The position numbers were made by a program, and so were the translations under genes. From contig CAVYHJ010000011.1 of assembly GCA_963768165.1 (NCBI GenBank), positions 1 through 64,000 of the forward strand: a DNA stretch of 64,000 nt. Reading direction: 5' to 3'. The notes beneath the pieces were generated by a model. The model had not been told where the DNA came from, searched no databases, and saw nothing but the letters and a program-made list of their open reading frames with translations. Of the stretch, positions 24,709 to 32,221 are shown one piece after another (positions within the stretch are counted from its first letter, which is position 1; every line of letters starts with the position of its first letter). The DNA comes from CAVYHJ01 sp963768165 [NCBI: uncultured bacterium] (GTDB lineage Bacteria > UBP4 > UBA4092).

Positions 24709-25968
24709 TTATCCTCGTTGCGTTACAAATGATCCGGTAGGAATTTCTGTTGTTAAAAAATCCGTTTCTTTGACAAAGGGTTCGATAAGACAGTTTTGTC
24801 CAATATGAATATTGGCTGGAATAATGGCACCTTTACCGACGACGGTTAAAATATTCTCTTTAAAACTGGTTTTTTCCGTATCTTCTTCCACCGGAGGTTC
24901 CCACCCGATTTGAGAATCCGCTCCCACCCAGACATCTTTATCCAGTATAGTGTGATTCAAAAACGCCCCGTCATTAATGACACTGCGGTGCATGACAATC
25001 GAATTCATAATCCGTGCTCCTCTTCCCACCCGCACTCCCGGAAATAAAATAGAATGTTCCATATACCCGTTGATACTGCACCCGTTGGCAATCAGACTAT
25101 TGATGCCAGTGGCAAATTGATTGAACCGGACAGGCGGTTTGCGCTCGCTCACTGTGTGGATGACCCAATCGGTTTTATATAAATTCAGCCGTTCCGGATG
25201 GTCCAGGATATCCATATTGGACAACCAATAATCATTTAACGTCCCGATATCTCTCCAATACCCGTCAAATTTATATCCATAAACTTCACCTATTTCAATC
25301 ATGTCCATAATCATGTGGAATACAATATCAAACCGGTTCTCCCGTCCAATCCGTTGCAGTTTATATAATAGAACTTCCGTATCGAACAAATAAATTCCCA
25401 TATTCACTGTGTCCGATTTGGGTTGAATAGGTTTTTCTTCAAATCCGGTAATTTTATTATTTTCATCCACTTGAACGACCCCGCACCGTTTGGCATAATT
25501 TTTGGAAACCTGTGTATAGGCCACTGTGACCGGTGCGTTATTTTTGATATGAAACTCCAACATTTTCCGGTAATCCATTTTATACACGTGATCCCCGGAC
25601 AAGATTAAAGTATATTTTGGATTATGGTTTTGAATATAATCCTGATTCTGGAGTAATGCATCTGCTGTCCCGCGAAACCAGCCGGTATCCGCCGTACTTA
25701 AATAAGGCTGTAAAATGGAGACGCCGCCGTTTTGCCGATCCAAATCCCACGGTTTTCCAACGCCCACATGGTCCATTAAAGAATAGGGAGCGTATTGCGC
25801 GAGAATCCCGACGGTATAAATTCCAGAATTCACGCAGTTGCTTAACGGGAAATCAATAATCCTGTATTTCCCGCCAAACGGGATGGATGTGGTCGCGCGG
25901 GTTCGCGCCAATATGTTCAACGGGTGGCTTCGTCCACCTGCTAAAACCAATGCAATGATTTCTTTCAT
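24709..25968 (-). CDS. Second glucose-1-phosphate adenylyltransferase paralog
   Basis: 419 residues, the same two-domain layout as its neighbour: LAGGRSHPLNILARTRATTSIPFGGKYRIIDF, WFRGTADALLQNQDY, ILSGDHVYKMDY and a C-terminal beta helix. The glycine loop reads GGRSHPL where canonical GlgC has GG-G-RL, and SHDFG is replaced by RFDIVFHMI, so catalysis or regulation may differ; it could be a GlgD-like regulatory partner. The pair is co-directional and probably co-transcribed, consistent with a hetero-oligomeric pyrophosphorylase (inference). Confidence 0.82.
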   Translation of the reverse strand: MKEIIALVLAGGRSHPLNILARTRATTSIPFGGKYRIIDFPLSNCVNSGIYTVGILAQYAPYSLMDHVGVGKPWDLDRQNGGVSILQPYLSTADTGWFRGTADALLQNQDYIQNHNPKYTLILSGDHVYKMDYRKMLEFHIKNNAPVTVAYTQVSKNYAKRCGVVQVDENNKITGFEEKPIQPKSDTVNMGIYLFDTEVLLYKLQRIGRENRFDIVFHMIMDMIEIGEVYGYKFDGYWRDIGTLNDYWLSNMDILDHPERLNLYKTDWVIHTVSERKPPVRFNQFATGINSLIANGCSINGYMEHSILFPGVRVGRGARIMNSIVMHRSVINDGAFLNHTILDKDVWVGADSQIGWEPPVEEDTEKTSFKENILTVVGKGAIIPANIHIGQNCLIEPFVKETDFLTTEIPTGSFVTQRG

Positions 25969-26200
25969 ACGCTGCCCGCCTGAAATAGTGAAACTCGGAA
26001 AAAAACTTTATTAAGATTAACTTTAATATGAGCACTGAACTATCGTCAAGTATATCAATTCAAAAATCTCATCCTCTATCTTACACGAAGGTGTCTTACC
26101 GAGCATCGCTGCTCATCATTTCCATGACCGAGTGCACACTCTTCTTTTTATAACCACCGTAAACTTTTCTTTACAAACTATCCTAAAGGAGGAAAAGTGT

Positions 26201-27076
26201 ATGAAAGTTAAATTGAGCGAGATTTTAATCCCGCCGCCCTACCGGTTCGATCCGGGCAATATGGAAGAGTTGAAACAAACTCTGCAACGATATGGGATGA
26301 TTCATCCCGTTGTCGTAAAACAAATCTCAGAGGAGACGATTCCGCGTTTTGAACTTATCGCTGGATACCGCCGACTCAAAGCTGCCGAATCTCTCGGCTG
26401 GACGGAAATCCCCGTCACGGTTCTTCAACCCAAAGATTCTCTTGACCAATTCGATTTGGCGATGGAAGAAAATATGAAACGCAAAGAGTTTAATCCACTG
26501 GAAATTAGTGAATTGCTCATCCGGCGAAAACGTCTCTGGGAAAAGAATTACGGTCTCATTGAACATGGGAAATTGAGTCCTCATGTAGAGTCCTCAGATA
26601 ACTCTTCGCCAAATGGCGAAGACTTCTATGAGCAAGCAGGTAGAATCTTTAAAAGACATCCCAAGGAAATCTATAAATTCCTACAATTACAGGAGTTAGA
26701 TGAAGACTTAAAAGCGAAACTTGAAGCCGGAGAAATCCATTATCGCAAGGCGATTGAGGAACAATCGAGACGCAAGAATCCGGAACCAAAAGCGAGAATT
26801 AAGAAATGTAAAAGAGGGGTTCTGCTCCCGAATGTGCCGCAGGATGTATTGGATTTGGAGCACGACGTACAGAATGTCGTCTGGCAATTAGGAGGATTGA
26901 ATCAAGCCATGCGGGTGTTGGATGGAATGGAGTATTCGCTGGACGTACTCGCCGAAGATCACATTGTGGTAATCATCGCCACCTGTGCTACGTTGATGGA
27001 TGACATCGCCAGGTTCAATGCCAAGTTGCAGGATACTTTATTACAGAAAACCGGGATGTCTCTCGAAAACCAATAA
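26201..27076 (+). CDS. ParB-like nuclease-domain protein
   Basis: 291 residues from ATG 26201, chosen for AAAGGAGG at 26185-26192. The N-terminal ParB fold reads IHPVVVKQ, FELIAGYRRLKAAESLGWTEIPVTVL, DLAMEENMKRKEFNPLEISELLIRR, followed by a KorB-like helical part (AGRIFKRHPKEIYKFLQLQEL) and a C-terminal helical region with HDVQNVVWQLGGLNQAMRVLDGM. There is no ParA or parS nearby, so it is an orphan, perhaps phage- or plasmid-derived. A palindromic mini-repeat sits in frame inside it (26604-26621), adding a SSPNGEDF-like loop. A strong hairpin terminator follows. Confidence 0.75.
   Translation: MKVKLSEILIPPPYRFDPGNMEELKQTLQRYGMIHPVVVKQISEETIPRFELIAGYRRLKAAESLGWTEIPVTVLQPKDSLDQFDLAMEENMKRKEFNPLEISELLIRRKRLWEKNYGLIEHGKLSPHVESSDNSSPNGEDFYEQAGRIFKRHPKEIYKFLQLQELDEDLKAKLEAGEIHYRKAIEEQSRRKNPEPKARIKKCKRGVLLPNVPQDVLDLEHDVQNVVWQLGGLNQAMRVLDGMEYSLDVLAEDHIVVIIATCATLMDDIARFNAKLQDTLLQKTGMSLENQ
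26604..26621. repeat. In-frame 18-base palindrome within the ParB-like gene
   Basis: CTTCGCCA-AA-TGGCGAAG, perfect 8-bp arms. The same unit, with its ACTCTTCGCC start, occurs between genes at 55174-55191, and a variant at 55226-55243. Here it translates as part of a Ser/Asn/Asp-rich loop between two helical domains without breaking the frame. Confidence 0.7.
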
Positions 27077-27085
27077 TCCTCGTAA

Positions 27086-27110
27086 GGGCGGGGTCTCTGC
27101 CCCGCCCTCT
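27086..27110 (+). terminator. GC-rich terminator after the ParB-like gene
   Basis: GGGCGGGG (27086-27093), loop TCTCTG, CCCCGCCC (27100-27107), then TCTCTT. Perfect 8-bp stem. Confidence 0.65.
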
Positions 27111-27114
27111 CTTA

Positions 27115-27167
27115 TGTAAACTATATTTACATTTTATATTGACAGTTAATATTACATTTGATATATT
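27115..27167 (+). promoter_or_regulatory. Promoter and palindrome of the Panacea antitoxin operon
   Basis: TTGACA (27139-27144), 17-base spacer, TATATT (27162-27167), and GAAAAGGAGAG as ribosome site. Just upstream, TGTAAA-CTATA-TTTACA (27115-27131) is a perfect palindrome and a candidate site for the HTH domain of the encoded antitoxin. Confidence 0.6.
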
Positions 27168-27189
27168 TAAAGAAAAGGAGAGTTAGCGT

Positions 27190-27978
27190 ATGATTTCAAA
27201 TATATCTTCCAAAATCAAAGAATTAAGGGAACGCAATGGATATTCGCAAGAGTTTATGGCACAAAAACTTGGGATTTCCCGTCCGACCTATGTACAATTT
27301 GAAAAAGGTGAATGGGAACCTAATTTACGTCAATTATCCATATTATCGGATACGTTTCAGATAGCAGTGGAGAGTTTAATTGATGGAATGTTTGAATCTC
27401 AAAGCATAATGGTTACGTTACCAAAGAAGATGGATAAAAAGATTCAAAGACAGGGAATGCGAATTAATGTTCCTCAAAAAAATTTGAATAAATTCAAAGA
27501 AGTCCTGCTTTACGTTTTGGAAAAGGTCGGCGCCAAACCCAATGTCGGGGAAACCGTGCTTTACAAATTACTTTATTTCATTGATTTTGATTATTACGAA
27601 AGATATGAAGAGCAATTAATAGGTGCTACATATATAAAAAACCAACACGGGCCGACACCAGTCGAATTCAAGAAGATTGTGGAGGACATGGAAAACTCCG
27701 GTGAAATCGCCAAAATCAATAATAAATATTTCCAATATGATCAGCGGAAATATCTTCCCCGGCGGGAACCCGATTTAACCAAACTCAATGCGCGGGAAAT
27801 TGAGCATATCAATGATGTTTTAGCGAGATTGTCCGATAAAAATGCTAATGCTCTTAGTGATTATTCACATAACGATGTGCCGTGGATAATCGCGGAAAAC
27901 GGACAGCGCCTGGATTATGAAGCGGTATTCTATCGCACAAAGCAGACTTCGGTGAGGGATGACGAAAGTGACAATTGA
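27190..27978 (+). CDS. HTH-Panacea (DUF4065/SocA-like) antitoxin
   Basis: 262 residues: an N-terminal XRE-type helix-turn-helix (IKELRERNGYSQEFMAQKLGISRPTYVQFEKGEW, about 8-45), a linker and a C-terminal Panacea domain (YKLLYFIDFDYYERYEEQL, TYIKNQHGPTPVEFKKIV, ALSDYSHNDVPWIIAENG, YEAVFYRT). Panacea proteins neutralise many unrelated toxins. The gene precedes a RelE-like ORF and overlaps it by 20 bases, and the HTH should allow autoregulation at the palindrome upstream. The family assignment is confident; the toxin pairing is inferred from the overlap. Confidence 0.87.
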   Translation: MISNISSKIKELRERNGYSQEFMAQKLGISRPTYVQFEKGEWEPNLRQLSILSDTFQIAVESLIDGMFESQSIMVTLPKKMDKKIQRQGMRINVPQKNLNKFKEVLLYVLEKVGAKPNVGETVLYKLLYFIDFDYYERYEEQLIGATYIKNQHGPTPVEFKKIVEDMENSGEIAKINNKYFQYDQRKYLPRREPDLTKLNAREIEHINDVLARLSDKNANALSDYSHNDVPWIIAENGQRLDYEAVFYRTKQTSVRDDESDN

Positions 27979-28348
27979 TTATGATTGCATAGATAAATTC
28001 CAAAAGGAATTCGACAAGCTGAATAAAAAATACAGGACATTGGCGCAGGATTTGGAACTGGCAAAGAAAGGTGCTATTGAACTTTATCATCTTCAAAAGA
28101 TTGATAATCACAGCATTTTCCCGATTCCCGGATTTTGCACAAGCGAGATTCTGATTTGCAAACTTAGAAAATTCGCCTGCCGTGCCCTCAAAGGTTCCGG
28201 CTCCAACAGCGGCATCCGTATCATCTATGCATACCTTCCTCAACAATCCAAAGTCGTCTTCATCGAAATCTATTACAAAGGCGATAAGGAAAATGAGGAT
28301 AGAGAAAGAATTAAAGAGTATTTGAAATCACTGAAAGGAGGCGAATAA
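27959..28348 (+). CDS. RelE-like toxin candidate paired with Panacea antitoxin
   Basis: 129 residues. The C-terminal half, KLRKFACRALKGSGSNSGIRIIYAYLP and KVVFIEIYYKGDKENEDRERIKEYL, has the basic loop and beta-sheet pattern of RelE/HigB-type toxins in Panacea operons. The N-terminal helical part (CIDKFQKEFDKLNKKYRTLAQDLELAK) is longer than in YoeB. It starts inside the end of the antitoxin gene and is followed three bases later by a small third ORF with its own ribosome site. Confidence 0.75.
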   Translation: MTKVTIDYDCIDKFQKEFDKLNKKYRTLAQDLELAKKGAIELYHLQKIDNHSIFPIPGFCTSEILICKLRKFACRALKGSGSNSGIRIIYAYLPQQSKVVFIEIYYKGDKENEDRERIKEYLKSLKGGE

Positions 28349-28351
28349 ATT

Positions 28352-28483
28352 ATGGCAAAAGTAGTTAATCCACCGGATAACAAATCGGATAAAAGCAAGG
28401 TTAATCAAACTATTAAATATGGCAAAAATCAATACGGATCATTTGCTACTGTTCCTAAACCATCAAGAAAAAGGCGGAAATAA
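28352..28483 (+). CDS. 43-residue basic protein, third gene of the Panacea operon
   Basis: A short frame, ATG 28352, behind AAAGGAGG that ends 11 bases upstream, in the overlap-spaced operon with the antitoxin and toxin. It starts MAKVVNPPDNKSDKS and ends KPSRKRRK: hydrophilic, disordered, with a strongly basic tail. I recognise no family. It could be an accessory regulator, a nucleic-acid-binding peptide, or a small immunity or chaperone factor for the module. Too short to appear in routine gene calls, but the ribosome site and tight spacing support it. Confidence 0.6.
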   Translation: MAKVVNPPDNKSDKSKVNQTIKYGKNQYGSFATVPKPSRKRRK

Positions 28484-28500
28484 AAGTATAGGTGTTTTCA

Positions 28501-28607
28501 TGCGTCGGGAATTTGAGTGCTTTTTCCGGTATTCCCGACGCTTCCTTTATTTTAGATAAGAGAAGTGTGGCGGTATCGGGAATAGATAAAGCAAAAATTC
28601 CCGATGC
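28501..28607. repeat. Two different hairpin copies of the ATTCCCGAYGC family
   Basis: GCGTCGGGAAT (28502-28512) with ATTCCCGACGC (28531-28541), a perfect 11-bp stem; and GTATCGGGAAT (28573-28583) with ATTCCCGATGC (28597-28607). Compared with 17723, both arms changed together (GC/AT positions), keeping the pairing. A further repeat, ATTTCCGC-GCAA-GCGGGAAT at about 28637-28656, follows; it resembles a repeat common in many bacteria. Confidence 0.75.
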
Positions 28608-28734
28608 ATCTTTTAAAATGCACCTCACCCTCCGTCATTTCCGCGCAAGCGGGAATCCAGTTACAAATACTTGATTTTTCAATCTAATATTAGTATGCTT
28701 ATAGAATAATTCTAAAACAAAGGTGGGTATAAAA

Positions 28735-29517
28735 ATGGCTGTAGATGTACGAAAGGGACTCAGAAAGTTTTCCCCATATCTTATAAAAGCACAAGAAGAT
28801 AATGTAAATGAGGCAGATACACTATTACGCATTGTTAAGGTCTTTGAAGAAGTATTCGGTTATGATCCAATGACGGAAATAACCCGTGAAATGCAAATTA
28901 AAGATAAGTATGCTGATATAGGTATTAAAATAGATAATGTAATTCGGCTTCTTGTTGAAGTTAAAGCTGCAAGCGTTATATTAAGAGACCGTCATATAGA
29001 ACAAGCTGAGGGATATGCATCTCATGGCAATTATAGGTGGGTTCTTTTAACAAATGGTGTTATGTGGAATTTATATCATTTGACATTCGAGGAAGGTATT
29101 GAACGTGAACGTGTATTTTCTACAGTCATTTCTCCAGAGAATATTGATAATGCTGCGTCTTATTTAAATCTTCTTCACAGACAATCCATTAAAAATAATT
29201 TACTTGAAGATTATTGGAAAAAACAGGCTGCTTTAAGTCCAGAGTCAATAGGTAAAGCACTTTTCACTGAAGATGTTTTGTTGTGTATGCGGAGAGTTAT
29301 AAGAAAAAATGAGGGGATTTTGATTGATCAAGAAGACTTAGCTAATGCAATACATGACATGTTTTCAGATAAAGCTAGAGAACGAATAGGTCCTTTACAT
29401 ATTCACCGAAGGAGGAAAATAAGAAACGATAAGTCTTCAATACCAGATACAAATATAAATGTTTCACAAGAAAATGAAATTAAAACCAAACCAGAGGAAA
29501 TAGACGAACTATCTTAA
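28735..29517 (+). CDS. Stand-alone HsdR N-terminal-like (restriction endonuclease fold) protein
   Basis: About 260 residues from ATG 28735 (AAAGGTGG eight bases upstream; GTG 28723 is an alternative). The first 130 residues resemble the type I restriction HSDR_N nuclease domain: NEADTLLRIVKVFEEVFGYDP, KYADIGIKIDNVIRLLVEVKAA, where D-x-(E/V)-x-K matches the PD-(D/E)xK core, then HIEQAEGYASHGNYRWVLLTNGVMWNLYHLTF. The C-terminus is a helical region and a charged tail. There is no helicase, HsdM or HsdS, so it is not a normal type I enzyme. Low GC; part of the accessory region. Confidence 0.72.
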   Translation: MAVDVRKGLRKFSPYLIKAQEDNVNEADTLLRIVKVFEEVFGYDPMTEITREMQIKDKYADIGIKIDNVIRLLVEVKAASVILRDRHIEQAEGYASHGNYRWVLLTNGVMWNLYHLTFEEGIERERVFSTVISPENIDNAASYLNLLHRQSIKNNLLEDYWKKQAALSPESIGKALFTEDVLLCMRRVIRKNEGILIDQEDLANAIHDMFSDKARERIGPLHIHRRRKIRNDKSSIPDTNINVSQENEIKTKPEEIDELS

Positions 29518-29572
29518 TAACAATAGACTATTCATGAAACTATGATATGCAGTTTGTATGAAAAGGACTAGT

Positions 29573-30019
29573 ATGAATTTTGGCTGGATATTTGTACTGT
29601 TAGGTATAATCCTAGCTGGATCAGGCACTTTCTGTATATATTATGGTCAAGATATTCTTAGAAATGCCAATGACAATCAAAAAACTGTTATTAATTCAAA
29701 GCCTATCATATCTCCACAAGAAGAAAAACTTCTTTCTATTATTTATAAGTATCAAAAAGATTTTGGTTTAAAAAAATTGATTATAGGTAGAGATGGATTT
29801 ATAATCTTTCAGAATAAACAAGAAAGTAAAGATAAAATAAATATAATTGGTGAACTATATGGGGTTGATTCGGATTATTCAAAGTATTCTGGTGAATTTG
29901 AAAACATCATGATACACATCCCTCCTGAATATTTAAGACCAATACCAGAAGCGAGATTGGATAGTCCCTATGTTGTTGTGGTAACAGAAGAAGGAATTTC
30001 TTATTTAAAACAAAAGTAG
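29573..30019 (+). CDS. Membrane-anchored protein, unknown
   Basis: 148 residues from ATG 29573 (AAAGGA six bases upstream; a longer version starts at 29558). One membrane span near the N-terminus (IFVLLGIILAGSGTFCIYYG) and then a soluble part with KKLIIGRDGFIIFQNKQESKDK and IHIPPEYLRPIPEARLDSPYVVVV. I do not recognise the family. It follows the HsdR-like gene by 55 bases on the same strand and shares its low GC, so they may have arrived together. Confidence 0.5.
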   Translation: MNFGWIFVLLGIILAGSGTFCIYYGQDILRNANDNQKTVINSKPIISPQEEKLLSIIYKYQKDFGLKKLIIGRDGFIIFQNKQESKDKINIIGELYGVDSDYSKYSGEFENIMIHIPPEYLRPIPEARLDSPYVVVVTEEGISYLKQK

Positions 30020-30031
30020 TCCTCTACCTTA

Positions 30032-30065
30032 CGTTGGGAATAGAACGCAGTGGATTCCCCGACGC
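30032..30065. repeat. Imperfect copy of the ATTCCCGACGC hairpin
   Basis: CGTTGGGAAT (30032-30041) with ATTCCCCGACGC (30054-30065). One extra C in the right arm breaks the match, otherwise it follows the family pattern. Confidence 0.5.
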
Positions 30066-30206
30066 ATCCAATTTCCTTTCCAATTCTATTTTCCCCGTTC
30101 TCCGATTCCCCATTTCTCCGATTCATAAACTGCCTACCATTTCCATGATGACGTGAACACTTGGAATTTGCCACAGGGGTTAGAGTAGTTCTGAAAGGAG
30201 AATATT

Positions 30207-30683
30207 ATGTCTACACCCACATATCGCAAACCGACCTCCAAGGTCGTGAAAGTATTTCGAGGAAACTCGTTGAAAGATTTGTTGTTCACAGCGTTGCAAG
30301 AAACGATGGCACCGCTGAATATCCATTTAAAGGATGGACAATTGGAACGGTTCTGGTTGTTATTATGCGCGTCGGAATCGGGCGGGACACCCGTTCTGAT
30401 TATGGAACAATACCCCCTGAATTCCATGACCGCTCACGGGAAATTTGAAGACTTAATTTACGCCCGGGTCGGCAAAACCGGCAACCAATATGCCAAACGA
30501 TACGCGGTTCCAAAGAATCCCCGTACTTTGCAACAACAACTCTATCGCACAAAATTCGCTCAAGCCGTCTCCGCCTGGCACGCGCTTACTCCCACAGACA
30601 AAGACCATTATCGTCAATTGGCGAAATATCGTCCCCTGACCGGGTTCAACCTCTTTATTTCCAATTACCTAAAAACCCACTAA
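30207..30683 (+). CDS. Uncharacterised 158-residue protein
   Basis: Start ATG 30207 behind GAAAGGAGAA. The C-terminal half is the recognisable part: YARVGKTGNQYAKRYAVPKNPRTLQQQLYRTKFAQAVSAWHALTPTDKDHYRQLAKYRPLTGFNLFISNYL, a conserved helical, basic-aromatic pattern seen in unannotated bacterial proteins and vaguely HMG-box-like. I do not recognise a named family. Its upstream DNA (CATTTCCATGATGACGTGAACACT at about 30139) resembles that in front of the ParB-like gene (about 26118), suggesting common regulation or origin. Confidence 0.5.
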   Translation: MSTPTYRKPTSKVVKVFRGNSLKDLLFTALQETMAPLNIHLKDGQLERFWLLLCASESGGTPVLIMEQYPLNSMTAHGKFEDLIYARVGKTGNQYAKRYAVPKNPRTLQQQLYRTKFAQAVSAWHALTPTDKDHYRQLAKYRPLTGFNLFISNYLKTH

Positions 30684-30706
30684 TTCTTTTTTTGTTATGT
30701 GGCGGA

Positions 30707-30773
30707 AGCGGAATTAAGAATTTCAATTCCGCTTAGAAGACGTATGTAGGGGCGACTAATTGATCGCCCCTAC
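30707..30773. repeat. Two hairpins: GCGGAATT-type and GTAGGGGCGA-type repeats
   Basis: AGCGGAATT (30707-30715) pairs with AATTCCGCT (30725-30733); the unit continues TAGAAGACGTA and recurs at 43843. GTAGGGGCGA (30746-30755) pairs with TCGCCCCTAC (30764-30773), a perfect 10-bp stem; half of it recurs at about 52620. They lie between convergent genes, so may also act as terminators. Confidence 0.65.
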
Positions 30774-30808
30774 AGGGATTTTTGAGGATTGGATGGGAGG
30801 TTAAATAT

Positions 30809-31576
30809 TTATGACGATGTTTTTTGATTTCCCAATGAACGCGCGAGCAGACTAAATAATTTTTCCCAATGCCGTTTGAGCGCGGCTTCGTTATAGGCTG
30901 GAAGGTCAGCCATTGCAAAACCGTGTGCCGCGCCGCTATAAAGTTCCGCTTCATACCGTATTCCGGCTTGGTCCAAGGCATTTCGCAAGCGTTCAATTTG
31001 CTCAGGCGGATTGTGCTGGTCGTTATCCGCGTGAGCGATATAAAGTTCGGCTTTGATGTGATTGAGAAGCAGGTGCGGACTGTCCGGTGCGTCTGTCGCC
31101 AAACCGGCGGCATGAAAACTCGCGGCTGCCGCGACCCGGTCGGGATAATGAGCCGCCGTCAGAATTGCCAGTCTACCGCCCAGGCAATAGCCTGTAATGC
31201 CAATCGGACCCGGTCGAACTTGTTTTTGTTGCGCCAGGAAATCGAGAAATACTTTCGCATCGCGCATTCCCAATTCAGGAGTAAAACTTTGGAACAAGGG
31301 CTTAATCTGTTCAATCAATTGGGGCATATCTTTGGGGCGTGCCGGGAATTTCATATAGGTAACGGGAGCACGCCGGACGCGGTAAAACACGTTTGGCAAC
31401 AAAACGTAATAACCGCGCGAGGCGATGGTTTTCGCCATTTCATAGAGGTAATCTCGCGGTCCGAATGCATCCATAAAAAATAAAACAGCAGGATATGAAC
31501 CGTTATCTTCGGGATACGCGATGAAGGCGTCGCAATTCCCGTCTTGAGTTTTTATATCTATCATTTGAGTTTTCAT
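30809..31576 (-). CDS. Dienelactone hydrolase-family protein
   Basis: A 255-residue alpha/beta hydrolase. DCAFIAYPEDNGSYPAVLFFMDAFG-type N-terminus, the nucleophile elbow GITGYCLGGRLA with Cys in place of Ser as in dienelactone hydrolases, an Asp in AHADNDQHNPPEQIERL and the terminal His in YSGAAHGFAM complete the triad. It likely cleaves small esters or lactones in the cytoplasm; the physiological substrate is unknown. AAGGAG lies nine bases upstream of the ATG. Confidence 0.87.
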   Translation of the reverse strand: MKTQMIDIKTQDGNCDAFIAYPEDNGSYPAVLFFMDAFGPRDYLYEMAKTIASRGYYVLLPNVFYRVRRAPVTYMKFPARPKDMPQLIEQIKPLFQSFTPELGMRDAKVFLDFLAQQKQVRPGPIGITGYCLGGRLAILTAAHYPDRVAAAASFHAAGLATDAPDSPHLLLNHIKAELYIAHADNDQHNPPEQIERLRNALDQAGIRYEAELYSGAAHGFAMADLPAYNEAALKRHWEKLFSLLARSLGNQKTSS

Positions 31577-31656
31577 TTGAGATTACTCCTTGTCAAAGAT
31601 TTCCATGCTTCATGAACTAAATCTTTATTATATAATTACCGATATATTAAATAAAT

Positions 31657-32127
31657 TCAATGATTATTACTTGATGTTGTTGTTGATTGAATATACCAGA
31701 ACCAATAAATCAGGTCAGCTATCGTATCAAGGTTTACATCTGATGGTAACTGAACATTCCGATCCCGTGCCTCTTCAATAATGTAAAAATCGTAATCGCA
31801 AGTTTGATAGATAGACCAGTAGTTCTTACTAATAAAATCAAAAGAATATAGAGGACTCAATTTTTCTTCTGGAAAATGTAATATATGAGCCACTTTTTTT
31901 CTCATTAACAAAGCAAAATCTTTTGGAATATTGTATTTTTCTTTTAGGGGTTTATAAAAATCATCTTCTGAAATAACGGGAAGTTTTTTGCGTTTTAAAA
32001 GATGCAGTATCTCCAGCCAAACCGGTGCTGTAATAAATAATAAAAATACTATCCAAAGGAAATTGATAAGAAAACTGTTATCCGACATGGTTTGCGCAAC
32101 GAGAAGTTTCCATATCCACTTTTTCAT
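31657..32127 (-). CDS. Uncharacterised membrane-anchored protein
   Basis: 156 residues. One clear membrane span at about residues 20-40 (FLINFLWIVFLLFITAPVWLEIL), then a soluble part with EDDFYKPLKEKYNIPKDFALLMRKKVAHIL and DVNLDTIADLIYWFWYIQS. No family recognised. The ATG at 32127 has no convincing ribosome site; a second in-frame ATG at 32088 (MSDNSFLI) would keep the membrane span. Flanked by repeats, downstream of gyrA on the same strand but 94 bases away. Confidence 0.5.
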   Translation of the reverse strand: MKKWIWKLLVAQTMSDNSFLINFLWIVFLLFITAPVWLEILHLLKRKKLPVISEDDFYKPLKEKYNIPKDFALLMRKKVAHILHFPEEKLSPLYSFDFISKNYWSIYQTCDYDFYIIEEARDRNVQLPSDVNLDTIADLIYWFWYIQSTTTSSNNH

Positions 32128-32172
32128 AGTGTAAAAGGACTAAAGCATGGATTATTGAAATCTGAATTTCCC

Positions 32173-32217
32173 ATGCGTCGGGAACTTTGAATAGTTTTTA
32201 CAGATTTCCCGATACAT
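32173..32217. repeat. ATTCCCGATGC-type hairpin after gyrA
   Basis: ATGCGTCGGGAA (32173-32184) with TTTCCCGATACAT (32205-32217), pairing allowing one C/T difference and G-T pairs. It begins a few bases after the gyrA stop on the minus strand and may act as its terminator. Confidence 0.6.
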
Positions 32218-32221
32218 AAAA

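Noticed and set aside
30161-30448. Alternative frame overlapping the 158-residue gene
   Set aside because: No ribosome site; the 30207 frame has one and shows conserved-looking residue patterns.
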